Shown: piece after piece, positions 38,947-48,093 of the stretch | Layout of the letters: each line of letters opens with the position of its first letter | Position numbering within the stretch: the first letter of the stretch is position 1 | From: Vibrio sp. FE10 | GTDB taxonomy: Bacteria > Pseudomonadota > Gammaproteobacteria > Enterobacterales > Vibrionaceae | NCBI RefSeq assembly: GCF_030297155.1 | Contig: NZ_AP028068.1 | Location: 1-64,000 of the forward strand | Reading direction: 5' to 3' | DNA length: 64,000 nucleotides | Translations under genes and position numbers: made by a program | The notes under the pieces: model-generated | Databases searched by the model: none | Seen by the model: the letters and a program-made list of their open reading frames with translations, nothing else | Told to the model about the DNA's origin: nothing

Positions 38947-41151
38947 GTGGACTTTTCAGCCAAATTACGCCTTTATTGGGCGAATAAAACCATAAATTAC
39001 AGCGTGTTAATTCTCATCACCCTGCTCGGTGTTGTGATTCCAGCTTGGTATTATGAACAAAACACACTGATCACCCCATTAATTTTAGGTGTCATCGCTG
39101 CTGCACTGGCTGAAAGTGACGACAGCTTTACGGGCCGCCTAAAAGCACTCACCTTGACCTTTATCTGTTTTGCGATCGCCGCCTTTTCTATTGAGCTACT
39201 TTTCAACACACCTTGGCTGTTCGCATTAGGTCTTTTCGCATCGACTTTTTCGTTCATTATGCTTGGTGCGATTGGGCCTAAATACGCCAGCATCGCATTT
39301 GGCTCACTACTGGTCGCTATTTACACCATGCTCGGCGCACACGAGAGCATCAACTTATGGTTTCAACCCTTACTGCTATTAACAGGCGCGGCTTGGTACT
39401 ACTTCATGTCAATGATTTGGCAAATTGTATGGCCAATGCAACCTGTGCAGCAGAACCTCGCGACCGTGTTTGATCAAATCGGCACCTACATGAATTCTAA
39501 GGCTGAGTTGTTCTATCCGGTGTCTGACCTTATTCCGCAACCACACCGTATTATCGAAGCCAAACTGAATGCAAGCACAGTGAATGCACTCAACATGTGT
39601 AAAGCGACGCTGCTTAACCGTTCTAAACGCGGGCACATCGATGGTCCGAGTGACCGATTCTTAAATACCTACTTCATCGCACAAGACATTCATGAACGTG
39701 TGAGTTCAACCCATTACCGTTATCAAGAACTCGCAAAACACTTCGAACGCTCTGATGTATTGTTCCGCTTTAAGTATCTTCTAGAAGCTCAAGCAACCGC
39801 ATGTAAAGAAGTCGCAAGTTCACTTAAGGTTGGCGCAGAGTACCAACATGGTGATAAGTCTGTGTTGGCGCTTGATGAGCTGATGTCCTCACTCACTCAC
39901 CTTCATCAGCAAAATAAGCCAGAATGGAAACCGTTACTGAACCAATTGGATTACCTGTTCAACAACCTGGCAACCGTTGAAAAGCAGCTATCGAATATCA
40001 GTAACCCAGACGCTGAGAAGCTAGAAGAAGGTGTGTTAGATGATACCAACCCACATACCTTGACGGCTATGTGGCAAAAGATCAGAGCCAACCTGCACAC
40101 CGACTCAATGCTGTTTCGCCACGCAATACGTATGGCCGTCACGCTGACGCTCGGTTACGGCATTATTCAAGGTTTTGATATCGAACGTGGCTATTGGATC
40201 TTGCTAACAACACTGTTCGTATGTCAGCCCAACTACAGTGCCACGCGACAAAAGCTAACGGCCCGTGTGATTGGCACAGTGGCTGGTTTGTTGATTGGGG
40301 TTCCGCTACTGACCTTCTTCCCCTCTCAAGAGAGCCAGTTGGTCTTTATTGTCATCAGTGGCGTGATGTTCTTTGCATTCCGTATAAACAACTACGGCTT
40401 CGCAACCGGCTTTATCACCTTGCTGGTGTTGTTCTGTTTCAATCAGCTCGGCGAAGGTTATGCCGTGGTACTACCAAGGCTAGCGGATACCTTCATTGGC
40501 TGTGCACTTGCGGTTTTAGCTGTGATTTACATTTTACCTGACTGGCAATCGAAACGACTGCACAAGGTAATGGCGGACGCCCTTGATTCAAACAAGAATT
40601 ATCTGGCTCAGATCATTGGCCAATATCGTGTAGGCAAAAAAGACACACTCAATTACCGCATTTCTCGCCGTAGTGCGCACAATAACGATGCCAACCTGAC
40701 TGTCGCTATCAGTAGCATGCTGGTTGAGCCCGGCAAGTATCGAACGTCTGAAGACGAAAGTTTCCGTTTTCTTACTCTAAACCACGCATTACTGAGCTAT
40801 ATCTCTGCGTTGGGTGCTCACAGAACGCGTATCGATGATGAAGCGACGCACAAGCTTGTGTTAGACGCCCATAGAGTAATACACGAACACCTAGATGCAC
40901 TGAACGATCAGCTTTATTCTCATCGTGAGCACTGCGAAGTCAAAAATGCTTACGATCCTGAGCTTGATAAACGTTTAAGTGAGTGGAGAGAAGAGGACGA
41001 AAGCTCTGTCAGGATGGTCCTACAGCAGTTGCATTTGATCTATCGAATGCTCCCAGAACTACACACCTTAGCCACCAAGTTTGCCGTTAAAGTGAACATC
41101 GAAAAGCCCCTCGAAAAGGCGAGTTCAGGTCCAGAAGATAAAATACTGTAA
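38947..41151 (+). CDS. yccS: YccS/YhfK family inner-membrane protein (FUSC)
   Basis: 734-residue membrane protein with the YccS layout: an N-terminal group of about six helices (residues 18-165), a cytoplasmic helical domain, a second group of helices (about 395-525, with ERGYWILLTTLFVCQPNYSATRQ) and a C-terminal cytoplasmic domain. That second motif is typical of the fusaric-acid-resistance superfamily. The transported substrate is unknown. The start is GTG at 38947. It is divergent from helD. No terminator is obvious after the stop. Confidence 0.9.
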   Translation: MDFSAKLRLYWANKTINYSVLILITLLGVVIPAWYYEQNTLITPLILGVIAAALAESDDSFTGRLKALTLTFICFAIAAFSIELLFNTPWLFALGLFASTFSFIMLGAIGPKYASIAFGSLLVAIYTMLGAHESINLWFQPLLLLTGAAWYYFMSMIWQIVWPMQPVQQNLATVFDQIGTYMNSKAELFYPVSDLIPQPHRIIEAKLNASTVNALNMCKATLLNRSKRGHIDGPSDRFLNTYFIAQDIHERVSSTHYRYQELAKHFERSDVLFRFKYLLEAQATACKEVASSLKVGAEYQHGDKSVLALDELMSSLTHLHQQNKPEWKPLLNQLDYLFNNLATVEKQLSNISNPDAEKLEEGVLDDTNPHTLTAMWQKIRANLHTDSMLFRHAIRMAVTLTLGYGIIQGFDIERGYWILLTTLFVCQPNYSATRQKLTARVIGTVAGLLIGVPLLTFFPSQESQLVFIVISGVMFFAFRINNYGFATGFITLLVLFCFNQLGEGYAVVLPRLADTFIGCALAVLAVIYILPDWQSKRLHKVMADALDSNKNYLAQIIGQYRVGKKDTLNYRISRRSAHNNDANLTVAISSMLVEPGKYRTSEDESFRFLTLNHALLSYISALGAHRTRIDDEATHKLVLDAHRVIHEHLDALNDQLYSHREHCEVKNAYDPELDKRLSEWREEDESSVRMVLQQLHLIYRMLPELHTLATKFAVKVNIEKPLEKASSGPEDKIL

Positions 41152-41485
41152 AAACAGAAAGATACATAATTTGAATGCATAATGATCAATAGGTGTATGT
41201 ATGGTTTATTATACCAATACCTATAAGTAGGTATAGCAAACTAACTGCACGCCCCGTCAGGCAAGGGATCAGAGCATTTTTACTTTGTAGGAATTTTCTG
41301 ACTTTGATTAACCAAGCGTTAACTTTGCCTGACAATTCTCGGACAAAAAACAACCAGAGCAATTTATAGTTGTCTTAGTTTCAAGAACCTTCAAACATCT
41401 TTTAATATTCATTTAATGTTGGTTGATTTCTTGTATCGGTAGTCTATGCTCAATAGAGCATATGGATTTGAACTAAGGTCACACT
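41152..41485. other. 334-bp intergenic region
   Basis: No gene visible. It contains a perfect small palindrome at 41217 and an AT-rich stretch, CTATGCT-like, near 41450 that is a plausible promoter for the small gene at 41486. Confidence 0.5.
41217..41234. repeat. Short perfect inverted repeat
   Basis: ATACCTA-TAAG-TAGGTAT, a 7-bp stem with a four-base loop. Preceded by TATACCA, giving a nested palindrome-like pattern. It has no T tract, so it is unlikely to be a terminator. Confidence 0.5.
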
Positions 41486-41647
41486 ATGAATACACAACAA
41501 TTTGAAGCATTTAAGCAACAGATACAGCTTCTTAGCCCTCAGCAATTGAAAGCATTACAGGGTGAAATCGACGGTAATGTCGAGACAGAACAGTCTTCTC
41601 TACTTACTGACGAAGAGTTAAACGCTCTAAACGACCTGTTTAATTAG
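41486..41647 (+). CDS. Small protein of 53 residues, unknown function
   Basis: A short ORF starting MNTQQFEAFKQQIQLLSPQQ and ending LNALNDLFN. It has an AAGG ribosome site about seven bases before the ATG. The sequence is soluble, rich in Gln, Leu and Glu, and would form two or three amphipathic helices, with a LSPQQLKALQGEI and LTDEELNAL pattern. I do not recognise a family. The helix-forming pattern and good ribosome site argue it is expressed. Confidence 0.6.
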   Translation: MNTQQFEAFKQQIQLLSPQQLKALQGEIDGNVETEQSSLLTDEELNALNDLFN

Positions 41648-41768
41648 TAGACAGAGATCACTATTTTAGCCTAAGTTCACCGTTTCACCGTAAAATACAC
41701 CACTTCACCATTGCGCTCAAAATATCGTCAACCTAGACTCATTCCATACGTCAATTAAAGGTTCTGAC

Positions 41769-42089
41769 ATGTCGATTTCGGGGATTCAATCAGGTTATGC
41801 CATTATTCAGCAGTCTACCAATATGGCTGAAGAAGCGGCAATTGAACTGAACCAAGCCGCTCAGCACACTCCCGAATCAAATGACTTCTCCCAATCTAGC
41901 GATCTTAGCTTTAACCAAATCGAACCTGAAAAATCTCTTTCTTTAAAAGACAAAGAACCCGAGCCTGTTTCATCCTCAACCGATTCACTAATAAAGCTGA
42001 CCCAAAGTGCCAGTTACAATCGCGTTGGCGCAAGTGTCGTTGATCGTCAAAACGAAGCCATTGGCAGTCTTCTCGACATCCATATCTGA
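41769..42089 (+). CDS. Hypothetical protein of 106 residues
   Basis: The N-terminus MSISGIQSGYAIIQQSTNM and following MAEEAAIELNQAA helix resemble in style the first helix of flagellar rod/hook-type proteins. The middle is an acidic, Ser/Pro-rich linker and the end (YNRVGASVVDRQNEAIGSLLDIHI) another short helix. A small flagellum-like or secreted helix-linker protein is one reading, with low certainty. There are no flagellar neighbours. AAAGG lies about eight bases before the ATG. Confidence 0.6.
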   Translation: MSISGIQSGYAIIQQSTNMAEEAAIELNQAAQHTPESNDFSQSSDLSFNQIEPEKSLSLKDKEPEPVSSSTDSLIKLTQSASYNRVGASVVDRQNEAIGSLLDIHI

Positions 42090-42275
42090 TCTATACTCTC
42101 ACTTAGTGCTTGTTTCCTATGTCCTGAATCCGTTTGATTCAACGACTTTTGATGCTTTTTGACTCTATAAGCACACAAACTGTAACTCATTATATCTGAC
42201 GCTTGTTTCTGGTTTATTACTCGGTAGAATCAGCGCAAACTATTCTTGCAGCACAAACTTTACTTCGTATTACTT

Positions 42276-43535
42276 ATGCCAAAACTAAATCTGCATCGCC
42301 GTGACTATGTTTCTATATTAGGAGGCGACATCTCCGCAGACGAATTAGAAAAGAAGCTCCAGCCTCATTTTGAGAAGCCAGTGAATAAACTGACTCCGAG
42401 TCCTTATCTGACTGAAAAGAATCTTACACGTCGTTGGACTGCTCTCGATAATGCAGACTCGCAGCAAGAACTGCTCGACCCTCATACTCAAAGCCAGATT
42501 CAAGCGTATGAGAAGAACATCGAGCACTTTATTGGCACCGTTAAAGTCCCTGTCGGCATCTCCGGCCCTTTAAGAGTCAACGGCCTGTTTGCTAAAGGCG
42601 ATTACCTAGTCCCACTTGCAACCACTGAAGCGGCGCTTGTTGCGTCTTATAACCGTGGTTCAAAGCTAATCACGGCTTGTGGTGGCGCGAGTGCAATGCT
42701 GCTCAATGAAGGCGTAACACGTACGCCTGGTTTCGCATTTCAAGGTTTGGTTGAAGCTGGACAGTTTGTAGCTTGGGCGGTGACCCAATATGACCAATTT
42801 AAAACCTTGGCTGAATCAACAACGTCACACGGCAAACTTACCGACATCAATATCAACATCGAAGGCAACCATGTTTACTTGGTGTTTGAATTTCTAACCG
42901 GCGACGCTTCTGGTCAGAATATGGTGACTATCGCGACCAACGCGGTATTTGAGTACATCATTGAACATACACCAGTGAAACCTGATCACGCCTTCCTTGA
43001 TGGCAACTTATCGGGCGACAAAAAAGCCAATACTCAAACCTTACGTAGCGTTCGTGGTAAAAAGGTAACAGCTGAGGTCAACATCTCTGCTGAGCTTGTT
43101 GCTAAGTACCTTCACACCACACCAGAGAAGATGGTGCAGTTTGGACAAATGACCACAGTCGGTGGTGCTCTAAGCGGTACGATTGGTATCAATGCTCATT
43201 ATGCGAATGCACTTGCTGCGCTCTATATTGCTTGCGGCCAAGATGCGGCGTGTGTTGCTGAGTCTGCGATTGGTATGACTCGCATGGAGCTCAACAAAGA
43301 AGGGGGGTTATACGCGAGTGTGACGCTGCCTAACTTGATGTTAGGGACAGTCGGTGGCGGTACAGGCCTACCAAGCCAAAAAGCGTGTCTCGATTTACTA
43401 GGGCTACACGGCAACGGTAAATCACAAGCCTTAGCCGAAGTATGTGCTGCGTTATGCTTGGCGGGTGAACTATCGATTGTGGGTGCATTCTGTGCGGGTC
43501 ACTTTTCGCGAGCTCATCACAAGTTAGCGCGCTAG
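42276..43535 (+). CDS. Hydroxymethylglutaryl-CoA reductase, class I-like
   Basis: 419-residue enzyme reducing HMG-CoA to mevalonate with NADPH. The catalytic set is visible: Glu118 in PLATTEAALVAS, Lys249 in GNLSGDKKAN, Asp323 in IACGQDAA and His414 in AHHKLAR. The C-terminal signature LGTVGGGTGLP is present. Features such as DKK and CGQDAA are those of class I (archaeal and eukaryotic) reductases. Gammaproteobacteria normally make isoprenoids by the MEP route, and no other mevalonate gene is nearby. The ATG at 42276 matches the family N-terminus (an earlier TTG does not), but no ribosome site is clear. Confidence 0.92.
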   Translation: MPKLNLHRRDYVSILGGDISADELEKKLQPHFEKPVNKLTPSPYLTEKNLTRRWTALDNADSQQELLDPHTQSQIQAYEKNIEHFIGTVKVPVGISGPLRVNGLFAKGDYLVPLATTEAALVASYNRGSKLITACGGASAMLLNEGVTRTPGFAFQGLVEAGQFVAWAVTQYDQFKTLAESTTSHGKLTDININIEGNHVYLVFEFLTGDASGQNMVTIATNAVFEYIIEHTPVKPDHAFLDGNLSGDKKANTQTLRSVRGKKVTAEVNISAELVAKYLHTTPEKMVQFGQMTTVGGALSGTIGINAHYANALAALYIACGQDAACVAESAIGMTRMELNKEGGLYASVTLPNLMLGTVGGGTGLPSQKACLDLLGLHGNGKSQALAEVCAALCLAGELSIVGAFCAGHFSRAHHKLAR

Positions 43536-43588
43536 TTACTGTTATAAAACCTTAAACCGACCGTTGTCACGTATTGAGTGAGTTGTGT

Positions 43589-44500
43589 ATGGATTACTTA
43601 CATTTATCGCGAGTGAGCCTTAAACACCTCACTGCGCTTCATATTATGCTGAACACACACAGTGTCACTCAAACGTCAGAGCAACTCTTTGTCAGCCCTT
43701 CGAGTGTCAGTAAAACTCTGTCTCAGCTACGTGACATCCTTAACGACGAGCTTTTCTATCGGGACGGCACCAAGCTGATCCCAACTCCCTTTGCCCTGAA
43801 AATAGCGCCCACTGTTCACGCGATTCTTTCCAGCATGAACGGGTTACTTCACCAAAAGAGTTTTACTCCTCAGGAGTATCAAGGCAGCTTTTCACTTTCG
43901 ATGCGTGAAAGTACCTTCGAAGTGTTTGCCTCGAAGATCAGCAAAATCACCACGGAACTTGCACCAAAAGCCAAACTTAATATTTATTCGAAACAGGAAC
44001 TTGGATTCGATGCTTTGCTCAGTGGTAAGGTCAACTTGATCCTGTTGCCACACGATATCTCTCAACCCCCAACGGATAATAAAGAGCTGGTGTGGGAAAC
44101 GATTCTTCCTGATGAAATGGTTTGTTTGATGGGCGCTCACCACCCTCTCGCTCAACAAGAACTAACGGTTGAAGGCTATTTAGATTACAAACACATTGGA
44201 ATCTTAGATAACGAACTGTCTAAGCCTTACTTTGAGCAAAACTTAGTGCAATGTCATAAGCCTAGAGATATGGCGATATCAGTAGCGGACTTTGGCGCGG
44301 CGGCAGTGCTGTGTCACCACACACCTTTCTTGTTCACTTGCTCAAAACAATGGGCTGAGCATGCCAAACAAGCACAAGGTTTGGTAAGTAAGCCGCTTCC
44401 TTTTGATTACGGAAAAGTGGCGTATAGTTTGGTGTGGAACAAGCCAAACATGAACGACCAAGCGATTAAATGGTTGTGTGACCTGTTTTTAGAAGCCTAA
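43589..44500 (+). CDS. LysR-family transcriptional regulator
   Basis: 303-residue LysR regulator with its helix-turn-helix at about residues 10-65 (LTALHIMLNTHSVTQTSEQL, then SPSSVSKTLSQLRDIL) and a periplasmic-binding-like effector domain. The ATG at 43589 is a better start than the TTG five codons upstream. It lies 53 bases after the HMG-CoA reductase gene on the same strand, so the two may be co-transcribed. It converges with yjjW and no terminator separates them. Target genes are unknown. Confidence 0.88.
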   Translation: MDYLHLSRVSLKHLTALHIMLNTHSVTQTSEQLFVSPSSVSKTLSQLRDILNDELFYRDGTKLIPTPFALKIAPTVHAILSSMNGLLHQKSFTPQEYQGSFSLSMRESTFEVFASKISKITTELAPKAKLNIYSKQELGFDALLSGKVNLILLPHDISQPPTDNKELVWETILPDEMVCLMGAHHPLAQQELTVEGYLDYKHIGILDNELSKPYFEQNLVQCHKPRDMAISVADFGAAAVLCHHTPFLFTCSKQWAEHAKQAQGLVSKPLPFDYGKVAYSLVWNKPNMNDQAIKWLCDLFLEA

Positions 44501-44528
44501 CTCTTTTCGTCATTGATGACCGAAAATA

Positions 44529-45443
44529 TTAGGTATAAACCTCGGGCGTTTGCATTGGCCTTTGAACAATTGAGTAGAGCTTATCGTGAAAACTCTGCAT
44601 TTGTTGTTCTGTGCATTTAGGCCATTCTAAAGCTTCACCAATCACCCCATGATGTTGAAACGCATTTAACCGAATTCGAACATCACTTGGCAAACCCTTC
44701 AAGTAATACCCGACCTGCTCTACCTCGATATCTAGGTCACTTTTATTAGGAATATGCAGCAACCGGACTTCATGTAACTTACCTTTATCAGCTAAGTAGT
44801 TGATGGTTTCAAACACTCGATGGTTCCCTCTACCCACTAGCCATTGATGCGTTTCAGATTGCCACGATTTTAGGTCGATCATCGCACCATCAAGGTAAGG
44901 TAAGATCCTATCCCAACCTTGCATCGACAACGAACCGTTACTATCAATAAAGCACGTTAAGTGTGCCAATTTCGGATCGCTTTTGATCGCTTGAAATAGC
45001 TCGATGATAAACGGTAATTGCATGGTCGCCTCGCCACCCGAAATGGTTATTCCGCTCAGGAAGAATTGATTGTGCCTAACCAGTTCAAGCACATCTGATA
45101 CCGTCATCGTGGTGATTTTAGGGCTCGACTTATGATCACAGGTATCGATGCACTGATCGCAGTTGGTACACGCTACCGGATCCCACTTCACTTTGCCTTC
45201 CACAAGACTCAGAGCACTGCTCGGGCAGCCACTCACGCAATCTCCACAATGGTTGCAGTGGTTGATGGTGTGTGGATTATGGCAAGTGATGCAATCGAAA
45301 TTGCACCCCTGTAGGAATAGCACCAAGCGATTTCCTGGTCCATCAACACAAGAAAAGGTCAGCACACGGCTGACCTTCGCTTGTTTTTCTGTCTTATTAT
45401 TATTAACCCTAGCCATTTGAGTTGTTAGATCAGAAATTTTCAT
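44529..45443 (-). CDS. yjjW: YjjW family glycine radical enzyme activase
   Basis: 304-residue radical-SAM enzyme that uses S-adenosylmethionine to install the glycyl radical on YjjI. The radical-SAM cluster is Cys47-Cys51-Cys54 (CNFDCITC). Residues about 60-100 add a ferredoxin-like insert with two CxxCxxC sets (CNHCGDCVSGC and CTNCDQC), typical of activases outside the pyruvate-formate-lyase type. GGEATMQ follows as the GGE SAM-binding motif. It is downstream of yjjI by 54 bases on the same strand, so they form an operon. Confidence 0.93.
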   Translation of the reverse strand: MKISDLTTQMARVNNNKTEKQAKVSRVLTFSCVDGPGNRLVLFLQGCNFDCITCHNPHTINHCNHCGDCVSGCPSSALSLVEGKVKWDPVACTNCDQCIDTCDHKSSPKITTMTVSDVLELVRHNQFFLSGITISGGEATMQLPFIIELFQAIKSDPKLAHLTCFIDSNGSLSMQGWDRILPYLDGAMIDLKSWQSETHQWLVGRGNHRVFETINYLADKGKLHEVRLLHIPNKSDLDIEVEQVGYYLKGLPSDVRIRLNAFQHHGVIGEALEWPKCTEQQMQSFHDKLYSIVQRPMQTPEVYT

Positions 45444-45497
45444 AGTTCACATTGTTCGTATTCGAAACGCATCACAGGCATAACACACACATTAAAG

Positions 45498-47063
45498 CTA
45501 TTCGTATGTCGGCGACATCTCTAAGCTTGCCACGCGTGGCTTACGCTCTAGGATACCGGTATTTTTTGCAGCTTCAGCACCAAGGAAAGTGGTATTGGTA
45601 CGTGAACCTTGCTCGTCGTATTTAGCAATATCAGACAGCTTGATCATGTAACCCGTCACACGAACCAAATCGTTCGATGCTACGTTAGCGGTGAACTCAC
45701 GGTACCCTGCTTGAATAGCGCCTTTACACAGATTAAACATCGCTTCTGGGTTAGATTTCACCGTTTCGTCGATGGTCAGAATGTCACTGATGCCCGACGT
45801 GTAGAACTTGTGGTGACCAGCCGTCGCACGTACGTAAGACACTGGATCCGGTTCTGTTCCGTAAGGGATGCGAACACCCGGCGTCACATCTTCATCTAGG
45901 CTGATACCACCTTGAGCGTGTAACAGAGCCTTACCTTCCAGCCCATATTTCACTTCCGAGTTTTCAACAATCTCAGCCAGCTTTTCAGAAATACGATGGC
46001 CTAACTGATTTGCTTGTTCATCGTGACCATAGCGCCCTGCTTTGCCTTCTTTTTCCATTAAGATGTTAACCGCCTCAGCCATGCCGTAAATACCAAACAT
46101 TGGCGCGAAGCGATCTTCCTCAATCAAACCTTCTTTGGTTAAGAAGCCTTCGAAGAAGTTAGACTCTTCATGTAAGAAGCGACTACGTGCATTCATCAAT
46201 TCGATCATGATGCTGCTGTAGTTAGGTAGTACTTGCTGTAAGAAGTCTACGCTGTCTTCAGATTTCAGAGCCACTTGCTTGAGGTTCATACGTACTAGCG
46301 TGTTTGAACCACCCGCCAGAGGCAAAGAGTTGTAGCAACTCACGATGCCAAAACGCTTATCTCCGTAGGCAGCGGCATGTGCAGGATAATTAGCAATGTG
46401 CGGTTTGCTGCACTCACAGATGTTGCTCGCAGCATGACGAAGTAGATCATCAGGCGTGACTGCTGGGTCATACATAAAGGTTAAGTTAGGTGCGATCTGC
46501 TTCAATTCAGCATCCACTCGTAAAATGGTGCGACATACAATATTGTCACTCGGGCCAATATTCACGTGCATAAAGGCATCTGGCAGTGTGCGATCCAGCA
46601 TGATCCAGAACAGCTTCAGCTTTTGATATACCTGCTCATCCGTCAAATCGCCAACAAAAGGCATCAACACATCGTCCAACTGACCTAAGTAAACCGGAAT
46701 TGAAGTTACTGACGGAACGTGATGATAAAGGATGGTGAGCATGTTCAATGCTTCGTCGAAATTAGTTGCCGCGCTAAGCTCTAAATACTTGGAGCCTTGA
46801 TGTAAGTATTTAGAATAATCAGGAAGCACATAGCGCGGCTTAAATGGGGCGTGACCTTCAAACATGTCACACAGCACACCTTGTTGTAAGGCTTGATCTA
46901 CTTCATTGCTTACCGGCATATACGGCAGGCTGGCTTCAGCTTCTAAGGCAAGATAGCTCGACTTCTGTTTTGGGGACAGGTTGGCATCTGAAATGATATT
47001 GCTAAAGCGTTGTTGTTGCTCTGAAAGTGGTGAAGAAGTAGATGACGCAGATTGGTGGCTCAT
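45498..47063 (-). CDS. yjjI: YjjI family glycine radical enzyme
   Basis: 521-residue glycyl-radical enzyme, shorter than pyruvate formate-lyase. The C-terminal radical loop RVTGYMIKL places the glycyl radical at Gly471. Cys243 in VSCYNSLPLAGG is a candidate thiyl residue. The substrate is unknown, but such enzymes work only without oxygen, so expression is expected in anoxia. The downstream yjjW encodes the activase. The upstream region holds a symmetric sequence TATTTCCA-AAA-TGGAAATA that may be an operator. An AAGGG ribosome site precedes the ATG. Confidence 0.93.
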   Translation of the reverse strand: MSHQSASSTSSPLSEQQQRFSNIISDANLSPKQKSSYLALEAEASLPYMPVSNEVDQALQQGVLCDMFEGHAPFKPRYVLPDYSKYLHQGSKYLELSAATNFDEALNMLTILYHHVPSVTSIPVYLGQLDDVLMPFVGDLTDEQVYQKLKLFWIMLDRTLPDAFMHVNIGPSDNIVCRTILRVDAELKQIAPNLTFMYDPAVTPDDLLRHAASNICECSKPHIANYPAHAAAYGDKRFGIVSCYNSLPLAGGSNTLVRMNLKQVALKSEDSVDFLQQVLPNYSSIMIELMNARSRFLHEESNFFEGFLTKEGLIEEDRFAPMFGIYGMAEAVNILMEKEGKAGRYGHDEQANQLGHRISEKLAEIVENSEVKYGLEGKALLHAQGGISLDEDVTPGVRIPYGTEPDPVSYVRATAGHHKFYTSGISDILTIDETVKSNPEAMFNLCKGAIQAGYREFTANVASNDLVRVTGYMIKLSDIAKYDEQGSRTNTTFLGAEAAKNTGILERKPRVASLEMSPTYE

Positions 47064-47142
47064 GATTAAACCCTTAATATTCTTATGGGCTTATTTTATC
47101 TCTCACACTTATATTTCCACTAATGAAATGTATGCAAGACTA

Positions 47143-47161
47143 TATTTCCAAAATGGAAATA
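47143..47161. promoter_or_regulatory. Candidate operator upstream of yjjI
   Basis: Perfect 8-bp arms TATTTCCA and TGGAAATA separated by AAA, 80 bases upstream of the yjjI ATG. A second partial copy (TATTTCCA...TGAAAT) lies at 47112-47129. The regulator is unknown. Confidence 0.45.
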
Positions 47162-47332
47162 ACCACAGAAAAACTGGCAGCTGTCAGTTTAAAACACAAA
47201 CGCGTAAAAATAGAAAACCCACATAACGGATCCAAAGATCGTTGATGTGGGTTTAGTCAATTAAGCGTGAGTGCGGTTATCTGATCAGCTATCTATACGT
47301 CAACTACAGATACTCAACTGCAGACATGTGAA

Positions 47333-47932
47333 CTATAGATGAGGAACCACTTGTTTACGGCCTACACCCATCAGTACCTTCAAAGTACCTTGTGGAGTGT
47401 CGATTGAGAACGGTGTTGAGACTTCAACAATCGAAAAACCTGCTGCGCTCAATACATTCTGGGAGCGCTGTTCGCTGACCCCAAAATCTTCGCTGTCGTT
47501 TTCTAAGTACCAATCCCAGTGTACAAAAACCCCATCGTTTTCTAACAGAGTATAAATAAGGCTGACCGTGTCTTGTAGGTTCGGAATAAAGCCACATACC
47601 GAAGAGGCTACCACTAAGTCAAACTGATTTCTGAATGCTGGGTGTTGGGCTGCAAGTCCGCGCGATAAGATATCAACGACAGGCTCTACATTAGACAGCT
47701 CTTTTTTATCTAACTCTTCAATCATCCCTTCTGAGATATCGAGAGCGATGATCTCTTTTGCAAAAGGAGATATTTTCTGGCTGAGTAATCCTGTACCACA
47801 ACCAAAATCAAGGACACGGGTTCCGTTCAAATCAACGAGCTGTGTTAACTGGTCAAATGCGGACTGTGCGAATACAGCAGTAGCGGGATCGTTATCCCAA
47901 TCAGGTGCGTACTCGTCCCATTGTTTCGCCAT
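47333..47932 (-). CDS. Class I SAM-dependent methyltransferase
   Basis: 199-residue Rossmann-fold methyltransferase. Motif I is VLDFGCGTGLLS, motif II a LDISEGMIEEL acidic loop, and the later FDLVVASSVCGFIP segment is the post-I region. The substrate is unknown. I place the start at the second ATG of ATGATG (before AKQWDEYA) because GGAGG lies five bases upstream of it. A longer reading to 47995 lacks a ribosome site. It is divergent from a LysR gene 161 bases away, which may regulate it. Confidence 0.85.
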   Translation of the reverse strand: MAKQWDEYAPDWDNDPATAVFAQSAFDQLTQLVDLNGTRVLDFGCGTGLLSQKISPFAKEIIALDISEGMIEELDKKELSNVEPVVDILSRGLAAQHPAFRNQFDLVVASSVCGFIPNLQDTVSLIYTLLENDGVFVHWDWYLENDSEDFGVSEQRSQNVLSAAGFSIVEVSTPFSIDTPQGTLKVLMGVGRKQVVPHL

Positions 47933-48023
47933 CATGGCCTCCATCTTTACTTCTTGTAGGTTCGGAACGCCTCCAGAATAAACCAAATTAGTCAATTCGT
48001 CATAGAGTTATCATGCAAAGATG

Positions 48024-48042
48024 GACTATTTCTAAGATAGTC
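48024..48042. promoter_or_regulatory. Candidate LysR-type operator
   Basis: Inverted repeat GACTAT-TTCTAAG-ATAGTC, with a T-N11-A core, in the gap between the divergent methyltransferase and LysR genes. Confidence 0.4.
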
Positions 48043-48093
48043 AGCACAATATTCAGATAATATGCACCGCCACCCGCTCAATATGGAAATGAA

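Noticed and set aside
41152..41485. A possible small RNA between yccS and the small gene
   Set aside because: A hairpin is present but there is no promoter and terminator pair to define an RNA gene.
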